A DNA stretch of 64,000 bases from Cellulosimicrobium cellulans (GTDB lineage Bacteria > Actinomycetota > Actinomycetes > Actinomycetales > Cellulomonadaceae): assembly GCF_007679345.1 (NCBI RefSeq), contig NZ_VEGH01000018.1, positions 1 to 64,000 on the forward strand, written 5' to 3'. The notes below the pieces were generated by a model. It was given only the letters and a program-made list of their open reading frames with translations, ran no database searches and was not told the DNA's origin. This document shows, piece by piece, positions 24,589 through 32,848 of this stretch. A program made the position numbers and the translations under genes. Each line of letters starts with the position of its first letter. Position 1 is the stretch's first letter.

Positions 24589-25514
24589 GCACCGGGTACA
24601 TCGGGAACACCGCGGGCAAGGGGGCGGTGCGGTACGCGCAGAAGCGCGCGGCCCGCGGCCGGCCCGTCCGGCAGCACGACACCGCGGGGCGCCGCCCCGG
24701 GTGGGCGTCGTACCTGTTCCTGCTCGTCGTCTTCGTGGTGTCGGTCTTCCCGCTGTACGCCGCGGCGATGTACGGCTCGTCCACCAGCCAGGAGATCGCC
24801 CGGGCGGTCGGCGACCTGCCGACCTGGTTCCCGACGCTCGTCCTGCTGGAGAACTTCCGGGAGGTGGTCACCGCCTCGCAGTTCAACTTCTGGATGGCGT
24901 TCGCGAACTCCGTGCTGGTCGCGGTCGCGGTGACCGCGTCGACGGTGTTCTTCTCGACGCTCGCCGGGTTCAGCTTCGCCAAGCTGACCTTCCGGGGCCG
25001 TCAGGTCCTCTACGTGACCGTGATCGCCACCATGGCGATCCCGGCCCAGGTCGGCACCATCCCGATGTTCATCATGATGAACGACTTCGGCTGGATCGAC
25101 TCCCTCGCGGCGCTCGCCGTGCCCACCCTGGTCACGGCGTTCGGCGTCTTCTGGATGACGCAGTACCTGCAGGAGGCGCTGCCGTTCGAGCTGGTCGAGG
25201 CGGCCCGGGTCGACGGGGCGTCGCTGTTCCGCACGTTCTGGTCCATCGCGATGCCCGCCGCGCGCCCGGCCGCGGCGACGCTCGCGCTGTTCACGTTCGT
25301 CGGGTCGTGGAACAGCTTCTTCTGGCCGTCGGTGGTGATGCGGTCGCAGCTGACCATGCCGCTCGTCGTGCCGCAGCTCAAGGGCGCGTTCACCTCGGAC
25401 ACCGGCCTGGTGATGTCCGGCGTGTTCCTGGTCGCGGCGCCGCTGCTGGTGGTGTTCGTCGTCGCCGGCAAGCAGCTCGTCGCCGGCGTGATGGCGGGTG
25501 CCGTGAAGGGCTGA
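24585..25514 (+). CDS. ABC sugar permease (MalG/UgpE type)
   Basis: The 309-residue protein starts at ATG 24585 after GGAAGGAG and overlaps the previous stop codon (ATGA). Six membrane spans and the EAA loop ELVEAARVDGASLFRTFW are present. It pairs with the preceding MalF-type permease to form the channel. No ATP-binding subunit gene is nearby, so a shared MsmK-type ATPase is expected elsewhere in the genome. Two hairpins follow the gene. Confidence 0.93.
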   Translation: MSTGYIGNTAGKGAVRYAQKRAARGRPVRQHDTAGRRPGWASYLFLLVVFVVSVFPLYAAAMYGSSTSQEIARAVGDLPTWFPTLVLLENFREVVTASQFNFWMAFANSVLVAVAVTASTVFFSTLAGFSFAKLTFRGRQVLYVTVIATMAIPAQVGTIPMFIMMNDFGWIDSLAALAVPTLVTAFGVFWMTQYLQEALPFELVEAARVDGASLFRTFWSIAMPAARPAAATLALFTFVGSWNSFFWPSVVMRSQLTMPLVVPQLKGAFTSDTGLVMSGVFLVAAPLLVVFVVAGKQLVAGVMAGAVKG

Positions 25515-25541
25515 CGGCCGGCCGGGTGACGGCCGGCCGTC
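25513..25541 (+). terminator. Hairpin at the end of the GH39-ABC operon
   Basis: A perfect 11-bp stem (25513-25523 with 25531-25541) encloses a 7-nt loop and starts within the stop codon of the last permease gene. Confidence 0.65.
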
Positions 25542-25543
25542 GG

Positions 25544-25582
25544 GGGGGTCTGGTCGCGGGACGTGCCCGCGGTCAGACCCCC
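25544..25582. terminator. Bidirectional hairpin between convergent operons
   Basis: A 9-bp outer stem (25544-25552 with 25574-25582) continues after a GT/GT internal loop into a 6-bp inner stem (25555-25560 with 25566-25571). It overlaps the last codons of the minus-strand phosphotransferase gene, so it could end both transcripts. Confidence 0.65.
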
Positions 25583-26544
25583 AGACCGTCCAGCGCCCGC
25601 GCCAGCGACCGGCGGTTCGCCGCGTCGTACCCCGCGAGCCAGTCGCCCGCGTAGCCCCGCAGCGGCGCCTCGATCGTCATGACCAGGGCGAGCCACATCC
25701 GCGCCAGCAGCAGCCGCGCGGCGGCCCCGGGCGAGGTGGTGTCGAGGTCGCCGGCCACCGCCTCCGGGATGCCGTCCCACATCGGGTCGGCACCCACGAG
25801 GTCCAGCACCGGGTCGCCCCACAGCGCCCGCTCCGGGTCGATGACGCCGGTCAGCGCGCCGGTGCCCGGGTCGACGAACAGGTTCCCCGGCCACAGGTCC
25901 GCGTGCACGAGCCGCGGGGTCGGCACCTCGTCGAGCGCACCCGCGTGCGCCGCCAGGGCCGCGCGGACCCGGTCGGCCGGGATGTCCGGGACGCCGCCCC
26001 GCCCCGCGTCCGCGAGCAGGGCCTCGACGATCGCGGTGAACGCCGCGCGCCACGTCGGCGCCTGCAGGGCCGGCTGCTGCGGGTAGCCGAACACGTCGCC
26101 GGTGACGGTGCCGATCCGGCCCAGGACGACGCCGAGGTCCGCGCGGGCGCGCGCGGCGCGGGGGTCCTCGTCCGGGGACCCGAATCCCGCGCCCGCCCAC
26201 GGCACGCCGTCGAGGTGCGCGGCGACGACGACGTCGCCGGGCACGACCGTGCGGCTGAAGTCGGTGTGCAGCAGGGCGGGCATCAGCAGGTCGGGCCGCT
26301 CGCCCGCGAGCGCGTAGACGGCGGCCTCGGTGCGGATCAGGTCGCGCTCGTGGGTCAGCAGGCCGGGGGCGTCCGCCGGCGCGGTCTTCACGACCACCCG
26401 CCGCCCGCCCGCCAGGGCGACCCGGTAGGTGGTGGCGAACATCCCGCCGTCGAGGCGCTCGGCGCTCTCGAGGACGCCGACCGGCGCGACGAGGACGCGC
26501 AGGGCGTCGAGGGGCAGGGCCGGGGGCGTGGCGTCGTCGGGCAC
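25573..26544 (-). CDS. Aminoglycoside-phosphotransferase-fold kinase
   Basis: The 323-residue protein has the kinase-like APH fold. Lysine in RRVVVKTAPADAPG is the probable ATP-binding residue. The catalytic loop reads RLVHADLWPGNLFVD and the metal-binding aspartate is in GVIDPERALWGDP. Such enzymes phosphorylate small molecules including sugars, choline or antibiotics; the target is not evident. GTG 26544 is leaderless from a minus-strand TACGCT box (26552-26557). It lies downstream of a membrane protein gene in the same direction. Confidence 0.88.
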   Translation of the reverse strand: MPDDATPPALPLDALRVLVAPVGVLESAERLDGGMFATTYRVALAGGRRVVVKTAPADAPGLLTHERDLIRTEAAVYALAGERPDLLMPALLHTDFSRTVVPGDVVVAAHLDGVPWAGAGFGSPDEDPRAARARADLGVVLGRIGTVTGDVFGYPQQPALQAPTWRAAFTAIVEALLADAGRGGVPDIPADRVRAALAAHAGALDEVPTPRLVHADLWPGNLFVDPGTGALTGVIDPERALWGDPVLDLVGADPMWDGIPEAVAGDLDTTSPGAAARLLLARMWLALVMTIEAPLRGYAGDWLAGYDAANRRSLARALDGLGV

Positions 26545-26551
26545 GAGCAGC

Positions 26552-26557
26552 AGCGTA
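26552..26557 (-). promoter_or_regulatory. -10 box of the leaderless phosphotransferase gene
   Basis: The minus strand reads TACGCT, 7 nt before the GTG start at 26544. Confidence 0.5.
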
Positions 26558-26590
26558 GGGGCTGGTCGGGGGCCCGGAGTGCGACCATCG

Positions 26591-26623
26591 GCCCGGTGGC
26601 CGCCCGGTGGCCGCCCGGTGGCC
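26591..26623 (+). repeat. Three perfect 11-bp tandem repeats
   Basis: GCCCGGTGGCC occurs three times in tandem in the 119-bp gap between the membrane protein and phosphotransferase genes. A fourth partial copy follows near 26633. Confidence 0.8.
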
Positions 26624-26663
26624 GCGCGGTCGGCCCGGTGCCGGGCCGCGCGGCCCGCCGCGG

Positions 26664-27350
26664 TCAGCCGCCCAGGCCCGCCCGGTCGACCTTCCGGTGG
26701 AACCGCATGCCCGCGAGCCCGCCGGCCACCGCGCCGAGCAGGCTGACCACGGCGACGACGAGCAGCGCGATGATGCCGCCGGTGGTGAGGTCGCCCTCGG
26801 CGACCGGGATGCGCGGGAAGCTGTCGAGCCGGCCGAGCACGTCGTACTGGTCCCCGGCGACGAGCGCCGCGACCGCGACGACGACGGCGATCAGCACGGC
26901 CCACAGCCACACGGCCACGCCCTGCTTCGCCCCGTCGAACCGGGCCATCCGGCCCGCGACGTACCCGCCGCAGTAGTAGGCGACGAACAGGACGACCGCG
27001 AGCACGATCGCGCCGACCAGCCCGATCGAGGTGGGGTCGGAGGCGGCCTGGTCGGCGGCCTCGCCGACCGAGGTGTCGTTCGCGACGCCGACGGCGGCGC
27101 CCGCGGCGGCCGCGAGCGCGGTGAGCAGCACGGCGGTCCCGGTGGCGGTGAGCCAGCCGAAGAACGCCGAGCCGAACTTCATGCCGCCGTACTCCTCCTT
27201 CTCGCGGGCGACGACGGCGTGCCGGTCGCGCGCGAGCGCCTCGGCGGCGGCGGGGTCGGCCGCGGCGGGGTCGCCCGTCGGGGCCGGCGCGACGTGCGCG
27301 CCCTCGCCCGGTCGGTCGGGGGTGGTGCGGGGGTCGTCGGAGGTGCTCAT
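26664..27350 (-). CDS. Four-span membrane protein, function unknown
   Basis: The 228-residue product starts at ATG 27350, preceded by GAGGAG at about 9 nt. A charged, disordered N-terminus of about 60 residues is followed by four hydrophobic helices. The first begins FFGWLTATGTAVLLTAL, the second includes AIVLAVVLFVAYYCGGYVAG, the third WLWAVLIAVVVAVAAL, and the last VVAVVSLLGAVAGGLAG. The C-terminus is short and basic. No enzyme motif is visible. Similar TIGR-like four-helix proteins are common in actinobacteria without assigned function. Confidence 0.82.
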   Translation of the reverse strand: MSTSDDPRTTPDRPGEGAHVAPAPTGDPAAADPAAAEALARDRHAVVAREKEEYGGMKFGSAFFGWLTATGTAVLLTALAAAAGAAVGVANDTSVGEAADQAASDPTSIGLVGAIVLAVVLFVAYYCGGYVAGRMARFDGAKQGVAVWLWAVLIAVVVAVAALVAGDQYDVLGRLDSFPRIPVAEGDLTTGGIIALLVVAVVSLLGAVAGGLAGMRFHRKVDRAGLGG

Positions 27351-27533
27351 GGGGGGATGCTCCTCGGCTCGGCGCCGCCCCGGTCCTGGTGCGGCGGTGC
27401 GGCCGTCCGGCCGCGGGCGGTCCGGACGGCCTCGATGCGGGCAACGTAAGTCCGCCGGGCCGTGCCCGCGACCGCAGGGGGCCGCCCGGAGCCGGTCGCC
27501 GACCCGGTCGGTGCGACCTGGCACGATGGCCGG

Positions 27534-28751
27534 GTGGTGGACGACGACGCGACGACGGTGATCCGGGACGTGCGGCCGTGGGGCGGTGCTCCCGCCGACG
27601 TGGGGGTCGCGGGGGACCGGATCGCCTGGGTGCGCCCGGCCGGCTCCGCGCAGCCCGCGCCGGGCGCCGAGGTGGTCGAGGGGCGCGGCCTGCTGGCGCT
27701 GCCCGGGCTGGTGAACACGCACGCGCACGCCGACAAGAGCTGGTGGGGCCTGCCGTGGCAGTCCTACGGCGGCGAGGGCGGCACCCAGGGGCGGATCGCC
27801 CACGAGCGGGCGCGCCGCGACGAGCTCGGCATCCCGAGCGCCCCGGTCGCCGAGCGGGTGCTGCGGGAGTACCTGCGCACCGGCACCACCCGCGTGCGCA
27901 CGCACGTGGACGTCGACCTCGGGCTCGGGCTGCGGGGGATCGAGGCGGTGCGCGAGGCCGCCGCGGCGCTGGACGGGGCGGTCGAGCTGACGGTCGTGGC
28001 GTTCCCGCAGGACGGCGTGCTGCGGTGCCCCGGCGTGCTGGAGCTGCTGGACCGGGCGGCGCGAGCGGGTGCGGAGCACGTCGGCGGCCTCGACCCGGCG
28101 CTGATCGACCGCGACCCGGTGGGGCAGCTCGACGGGCTGTTCCGGATCGCCGCCGAGCACGGCTGCGGCCTCGACATCCACCTGCACGAGCCCGGGGACC
28201 TGGGCGCGTTCGAGATCGACCTGATCCTGGACCGGGTCGAGCGGGACGGGATCGCCCCGGGCAAGGTCAACGTGGCGCACGGGTTCGCCGTGGTCGACGT
28301 CGACCCCGCGCGGCGCCGCGACCTGCTCGACCGGATGGGCGCGCTCGGCGTGACGATGACGACGGTGGCCCCGGTGCGGATGCGGCAGCTCCCGCTCGCC
28401 GAGATGGACGCCGCCGGGGTCAGGTTCGGGTTCGGCACGGACGGCATCCGCGACCTGTGGAGCCCGTACGGCGACGGCGACCTGCTCGGCATCGCCTGGC
28501 AGTACGCGCGTGCCGGCGGCGTGGTGCGGGACGAGGACCTGCGGCGGGTCGTCCAGCTCGCGACCCGGGACGGGGCGGCGTTCGTCACCGACGAGGTGCA
28601 CGACCTGGTGCCCGGGGCCCGCGCGGACGTGGTGCTGCTCGACGCGGAGAACCCGATGGACGCGCTGGTGCGGCGCGTGCCGCGCGCGGCGGTCGTGGCC
28701 GGCGGGCGGGTCGTCGACCTGGCGGCGCTCGCGACCCGGCCCTGGGAGTGA
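27534..28751 (+). CDS. Amidohydrolase family protein, cytosine-deaminase-like
   Basis: The 405-residue product has the amidohydrolase metal motif HAHADKSWW (H-x-H) after LPGLVNT. A further histidine pair sits in DIHLHEPGDLG, a histidine in VNVAHGFAVVD, and a metal-binding aspartate in FGTDGIRDLWSPYGD. Motif order resembles the cytosine deaminase/creatininase-type branch. Substrate is not certain. GTG 27534 is preferred because a CACGAT -10-like box lies about 5 nt upstream. An in-frame ATG at 27462 would add a non-conserved extension. A GNAT gene follows 16 nt later. Confidence 0.87.
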   Translation: MVDDDATTVIRDVRPWGGAPADVGVAGDRIAWVRPAGSAQPAPGAEVVEGRGLLALPGLVNTHAHADKSWWGLPWQSYGGEGGTQGRIAHERARRDELGIPSAPVAERVLREYLRTGTTRVRTHVDVDLGLGLRGIEAVREAAAALDGAVELTVVAFPQDGVLRCPGVLELLDRAARAGAEHVGGLDPALIDRDPVGQLDGLFRIAAEHGCGLDIHLHEPGDLGAFEIDLILDRVERDGIAPGKVNVAHGFAVVDVDPARRRDLLDRMGALGVTMTTVAPVRMRQLPLAEMDAAGVRFGFGTDGIRDLWSPYGDGDLLGIAWQYARAGGVVRDEDLRRVVQLATRDGAAFVTDEVHDLVPGARADVVLLDAENPMDALVRRVPRAAVVAGGRVVDLAALATRPWE

Positions 28752-28767
28752 CGACGGACGTGCGGCG

Positions 28768-29367
28768 GTGAGCGCCGGGCGGGAGGCGGACGGCGCGGAC
28801 CCGGCCCGGCGTGCGGGCGTCGGGACCGGCCCCGGGGCCGTGCTGCGCCCGTGGACGGCGGACGACGCCCCGGCGCTGCGCGCGGCGGTGGCGGGCGACG
28901 CGGACCTGGCCCGCCAGACCGGCGGGGCGGACCTGTCGACGGACGAGGCCGCGGCCGCGTACGTCCGCCGGCACCTGGCGCCGCGCGGGCCGCGGTCGTA
29001 CGCCTTCGCCGTGGCGGTGGACGGGCTCGTCGTGGGCAACGTCGGGATCGGCGCGGTCGACGAGGTGCACGCGACGGCCTGGGTGTCGTACTGGCTCGCG
29101 GCGACGCACCGGGGCCGCGGGCTCGCGGTCGCCGCGCTGGTCGGTGCGTCCTCGTGGGCCGTCCGCGAGCTCGGGACGTTCCGGCTGGAGCTGGGGCACC
29201 GGGTCAACAACCCGGCGTCGTGCCGGGTCGCGACGCGGGCCGGCTACCCCGCCGAGGGGATCGAGCGGGCGAAGCTGCGGTACGGCGCCGAGCGGTTCGA
29301 CGTCGAGACGCACGCCCGGCTCGCGACCGACCCGGCGCCCGGGGTGGCGGGCCTGCCGGTGCGCTGA
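28768..29367 (+). CDS. GNAT family N-acetyltransferase (RimJ/RimL-like)
   Basis: The 199-residue protein has the fold seen in RimJ/RimL-type enzymes: an N-terminal LRPWTADDAPALRAAV segment, the motif A region YWLAATHRGRGLAVAALVG, and the terminal LELGHRVNNPASCRVATRAG. GTG 28768 lies 16 nt after the amidohydrolase stop codon, so the two are probably co-transcribed. The substrate is unknown. Confidence 0.87.
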   Translation: MSAGREADGADPARRAGVGTGPGAVLRPWTADDAPALRAAVAGDADLARQTGGADLSTDEAAAAYVRRHLAPRGPRSYAFAVAVDGLVVGNVGIGAVDEVHATAWVSYWLAATHRGRGLAVAALVGASSWAVRELGTFRLELGHRVNNPASCRVATRAGYPAEGIERAKLRYGAERFDVETHARLATDPAPGVAGLPVR

Positions 29368-29431
29368 CCCGCGGACGGCGACGCGCGCGTCCGCGGTGGA
29401 CGGGTGGCCGTCGCCGGGCGAGGATGCCGCC

Positions 29432-30286
29432 ATGACCGAGACCGTCGCCGTGACCGGCGCGCTGGGCAAGGTGGGCCGCGCGGTGGTGCAGGACCTGCTC
29501 GCGCACGGGTACCGGGTGCAGGCGTCCGACGCCCAGGGCCCGTTCGGGGAGCGCGCCGGGCTGGGCGTGGACGTGCTCCGTGCGGAGCTCACCGACTACG
29601 GGCAGGCCGTCGAGGCGCTCGCGGGCTGCTCCGCGGTGGTGCACCTGGCCAACATCCCGCAGCCGGGGATGGAGTCGCCGCCGGACACCTTCAACCGCAA
29701 CATGGCCGCCAACGCGAACGTGTTCCTCGCGGCGCAGCGCCTCGGGCTGCGCAAGGTGGCGTGGGCGTCGAGCGAGACGACGCTCGGGCTGCCGTTCGAC
29801 GTGCCGCCGCGGTACGCCCCGGTCGACGAGGCGCACTTCCCGCACCCGACGACGACCTACGCGCTGTCGAAGGTGCTGAGCGAGGACCTCGCCGCGCAGG
29901 TCGCGGAGTGGTCGGGCATCCCGTTCGTCGGGCTCCGGCTGTCGAACGTGTTCCCGGCCGAGGCCTACGCCGCGGTGCCGTCGTTCCAGGACGACCCGGC
30001 GAAGCGGCGGTGGAACCTCTGGGGCTACATCGACGCGCGGGACGCGGCGACGGCGTTCCGGCTGGCGCTCGAGGTGGAGACGACCGGCTCGCAGAACGTC
30101 ATCATCGCCGCGGCCGACACGATCATGGACACCCCGTCGGCCGACCTGCTCGCGGCGGAGTTCCCGGGCGTCCCGGTGCGCAAGGAGCTCGGGACGCACG
30201 AGACGCTGCTGGCGATCGACGGCGCCCGGGCGCTGCTGGGCTTCGAGCCGCAGCACTCCTGGCGCGACGAGGTCCCGCGGGGCTGA
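29432..30286 (+). CDS. NAD(P)-dependent epimerase/dehydratase family protein
   Basis: The 284-residue protein has the extended short-chain dehydrogenase fold. The dinucleotide-binding motif is VTGALGKVGRAVV at the N-terminus. The active-site YxxxK is in TTYALSKVLSED, with the serine in WASSETTLG upstream. Sugar-nucleotide epimerases and uronate dehydrogenases share this pattern; the latter are similar in length. The substrate is not established. ATG 29432 has no strong ribosome-binding site. Confidence 0.88.
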   Translation: MTETVAVTGALGKVGRAVVQDLLAHGYRVQASDAQGPFGERAGLGVDVLRAELTDYGQAVEALAGCSAVVHLANIPQPGMESPPDTFNRNMAANANVFLAAQRLGLRKVAWASSETTLGLPFDVPPRYAPVDEAHFPHPTTTYALSKVLSEDLAAQVAEWSGIPFVGLRLSNVFPAEAYAAVPSFQDDPAKRRWNLWGYIDARDAATAFRLALEVETTGSQNVIIAAADTIMDTPSADLLAAEFPGVPVRKELGTHETLLAIDGARALLGFEPQHSWRDEVPRG

Positions 30287-30295
30287 CTGCAGGCG

Positions 30296-30317
30296 GCCCG
30301 GGGGATCAGACCCGGGC
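30296..30317. terminator. Hairpin between convergent epimerase and M48 genes
   Basis: A 7-bp stem (30296-30302 with 30311-30317) encloses an 8-nt loop that contains the M48 stop codon. It could act on both strands. Confidence 0.45.
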
Positions 30318-32252
30318 GGGGGCCGGGGCCGCGCGGCGCAGGCTCAGGACCGCGGCCGCGAGGACGGCCTCGGAGTTGTCCGCCAGCTTCTCCGCCCCGT
30401 AGCGGCCCTTCAGCCGCACGGTCCCGCCGCGCTTGAGCACCAGGGTCGCCCGCAGCGGCACCTTGCCCCGGACCTTCGCCGTCGCGACCTCCTCGAACGG
30501 CAGGTAGCGGAACCGGGCGGCGAGCTCGCCGACGGAGGCACCCTCGACGAGCGCGACCAGCCGCTTGCGACCGGACCCGCGCCGCGGCGCCGGGACCAGC
30601 ACCAGGCCCTCGTCCAGCACGAGCACGTCGTGCCGGGCCCCGTCGACGGCGACCGACGCCACGCCGCCGAGCAGCGACGCCCCGAGCGCGTCCGCCTGCG
30701 CCGCGGCCTGGCCCGCGCGGTCGACGTCGACCCGGAGCGCCGCGAGGTGGCGGCGGGCGTCCCCGACGGTGCGCGGGTCGGCGGCGAGCACGGCCAGCGG
30801 GCGCGGGTCGATCGGCACGCCCGACAGGTCGACCAGGCGGGGGCCGCCGACCCAGGGCTGCTCCCAGCGGCCGATGCCGGCCTGCACGGCCGCGGAGCAC
30901 ACGACGACCTGGAGCGCGTCGACGAGCGTGCCGGCGTCCTCGTCCGGGGCGGGCCCGCCGGCGGGGAGCGCGGGCTGCGGGGCTCCGGGCGGCACCGCTC
31001 CCGGTCGGGCGGCACCCGGCGCCGCGGGCTCGGGGGCCAGGCCGAGCTCCAGCGCGAGCTCCGGTCCGCGGCCCTGGGCGACCAGCCCGAGCACGGTCGC
31101 GAGCGTCGCCCGCGGCAGCCCCGCGAGCCGGGCCGCCGCGCGGTAGACCGCGTCCGCGGTGCGCTGCCGGTTCCGGGTGGTGGCCGCCTCGCCGAGCGCG
31201 GGCCAGTCGAGCAGGGTCCGGTCCTCGAACCGCAGCGAACCCTCGGCGACCATCGCCGCGGCGTCCGGGAAGCCCGGGACCAGGAGGGTCGCGCGCCGGG
31301 TGTCCCGCGCCCGGTGCACGTCGGGCACCCGGTCCATCGCGGCGATCCGGGCGGCGTGCGACGGGTGGCTGTCCCAGCGGGACTGCGTGGCGTCGGGGGC
31401 CTGCCGGCGCAGGTCGGCGAGCTCGTCGGCGCGGGCGTGCAGCAGGGCGTCGAACCCGCCGAAGAACGCCGGCGCGGTGGGGGCCAGGCCGACCTCGAAC
31501 GCGGGCGCCACGTACACGCCGGTGTAGTGCTGCCACGCGGCCGACACGACCTCGACCTCGCGCAGGGACTGCTGGGCGACCTCCCGACCCGCGACGGCCA
31601 CGCTGATCTCGTCCGCCTCCAGCTCCTGGCGGCGGCTGACCGCCGCGGACACCAGCAGGTAGAGCCGGGCGTACCCCGCGAGCAGCCAGCCGACGACCGA
31701 GCCCGACGTGGCCTGGACGGTCGCGAGGACCATCGCGCGGCCGCGGTAGGCCAGGGGGCCGAGCCGGGTGTGGTTCCGGGAGTAGTGGCCGAGCTCGTGG
31801 GACAGCACGGAGCGGAGCATCGCGACGTCCAGCGCCTGCAGGAGCGGGACGCCGAGGTACATCCGCCGCCGGCCGCCGACCAGGCCCAGCAGCCGGGCCT
31901 CCTCGGAGACGGCGGCGTTGACGTCGGGGACCAGGCGGATCTCGTCGGGGGCGCGGGTGTGCGCGGCGGCCGCGAGCTCCCGGACGACGGTCCAGAGCTC
32001 CGGCGCGGACTGCGGCGGCACCTCGACGCCGTGCGGCGGGGCGGCCTTCGCGCGCGCGACCTTCCACAGCGCGGAGACGATCCCGACGACGAGGATGATC
32101 GCGAACAGCGCCAGGTAGCCGGCGCCCCGGGCCTGGTCGTTGGTGAACGCCAGCACGCTGAGCCAGCCGAGGAGGACGGCGAGCCCGACGGCGACGACGT
32201 AGAAGCCGGCGAGCATGCGGAGGGACAGCGCGGCGCGCAGCGTGGTGACCAT
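30306..32252 (-). CDS. M48 family zinc metallopeptidase with C-terminal extension
   Basis: The 648-residue membrane protein has two N-terminal helices (FYVVAVGLAVLLGWLSVLAF and YLALFAIILVVGIVSALW). A gluzincin catalytic site follows in LSHELGHYSRNHTRLGP (HExxH). The distal glutamate is in SRRQELEADEISV. Another hydrophobic segment lies between them. The C-terminal half, about 350 residues, contains a Pro/Ala-rich linker and a PH-like region (LDEGLVLVPAPRRGSG) not needed for catalysis. A TAGCGT box lies 9 nt before ATG 32252. The role is likely membrane protein quality control, as for HtpX-like enzymes. Confidence 0.9.
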   Translation of the reverse strand: MVTTLRAALSLRMLAGFYVVAVGLAVLLGWLSVLAFTNDQARGAGYLALFAIILVVGIVSALWKVARAKAAPPHGVEVPPQSAPELWTVVRELAAAAHTRAPDEIRLVPDVNAAVSEEARLLGLVGGRRRMYLGVPLLQALDVAMLRSVLSHELGHYSRNHTRLGPLAYRGRAMVLATVQATSGSVVGWLLAGYARLYLLVSAAVSRRQELEADEISVAVAGREVAQQSLREVEVVSAAWQHYTGVYVAPAFEVGLAPTAPAFFGGFDALLHARADELADLRRQAPDATQSRWDSHPSHAARIAAMDRVPDVHRARDTRRATLLVPGFPDAAAMVAEGSLRFEDRTLLDWPALGEAATTRNRQRTADAVYRAAARLAGLPRATLATVLGLVAQGRGPELALELGLAPEPAAPGAARPGAVPPGAPQPALPAGGPAPDEDAGTLVDALQVVVCSAAVQAGIGRWEQPWVGGPRLVDLSGVPIDPRPLAVLAADPRTVGDARRHLAALRVDVDRAGQAAAQADALGASLLGGVASVAVDGARHDVLVLDEGLVLVPAPRRGSGRKRLVALVEGASVGELAARFRYLPFEEVATAKVRGKVPLRATLVLKRGGTVRLKGRYGAEKLADNSEAVLAAAVLSLRRAAPAPARV

Positions 32253-32332
32253 CGGCGCCGGACGCTAGCACCGGGTCGGGCCGGCCCGCCCGGTGGGACC
32301 GCAGGTCCACCCGGGTGGCGGTCCCGGACGCC

Positions 32333-32338
32333 TAGCAT
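32333..32338 (+). promoter_or_regulatory. -10 box of the leaderless Nudix gene
   Basis: TAGCAT lies 7 nt before the GTG start at 32346. Confidence 0.5.
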
Positions 32339-32345
32339 CGGGGGC

Positions 32346-32828
32346 GTGCCGACCCCCGACTTCGTCCTCGACCTCCGCGCCCGCATCGGGCACGACCTGC
32401 TCTGGCTGTCGGGGGTGAGCGCCGTCGTGGTGCGACCCGGTGCCGACGGCCGCGACGAGGTGCTGCTGGTGCGGCGCGCGGACAACGGGGCCTGGACGCC
32501 GGTCACCGGGATCATCGACCCGGGGGAGGAGCCGGCCGTGGCGGGCGCGCGGGAGGTGCTCGAGGAGACCGAGGTCGTGGCGGTGGCCGAGCGGCTCGCG
32601 TGGGTGCACACGCTGCCGCCCATGCAGTACGCGAACGGCGACCGGTCGCAGTACCTGGACCTGACGTTCCGGTTCCGCTGGGTGTCGGGCGAGCCCGGCC
32701 CGGGCGACGGGGAGAACACCGAGGCCCGGTGGTTCCCGGTGGACGCGATGCCGGCGATGTCGGAGGAGATGCTGGCGCGGGTCGCGCACGCGCTGGCCCC
32801 GGACGAGGCCGCCCGCTTCGCGGTCTGA
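32346..32828 (+). CDS. Nudix hydrolase
   Basis: The 160-residue protein has a Nudix box in GIIDPGEEPAVAGAREVLEE. This supplies G-x5-E-x7-R-E-x-x-E-E. The residue after the box is Thr-Glu instead of the usual Thr-Gly, a minor departure. Nudix enzymes cleave nucleoside diphosphates linked to other groups. The substrate is not evident. GTG 32346 is leaderless from TAGCAT. Confidence 0.9.
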   Translation: MPTPDFVLDLRARIGHDLLWLSGVSAVVVRPGADGRDEVLLVRRADNGAWTPVTGIIDPGEEPAVAGAREVLEETEVVAVAERLAWVHTLPPMQYANGDRSQYLDLTFRFRWVSGEPGPGDGENTEARWFPVDAMPAMSEEMLARVAHALAPDEAARFAV

Positions 32829-32848
32829 GCGCGCGCGCGGGACGGTGG

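Noticed and set aside
27389..28771. Overlapping plus-strand frame alongside the amidohydrolase
   Set aside because: It is Arg/Gly/Pro-rich with no motifs; the 27534-28751 frame has the metal-binding residues.
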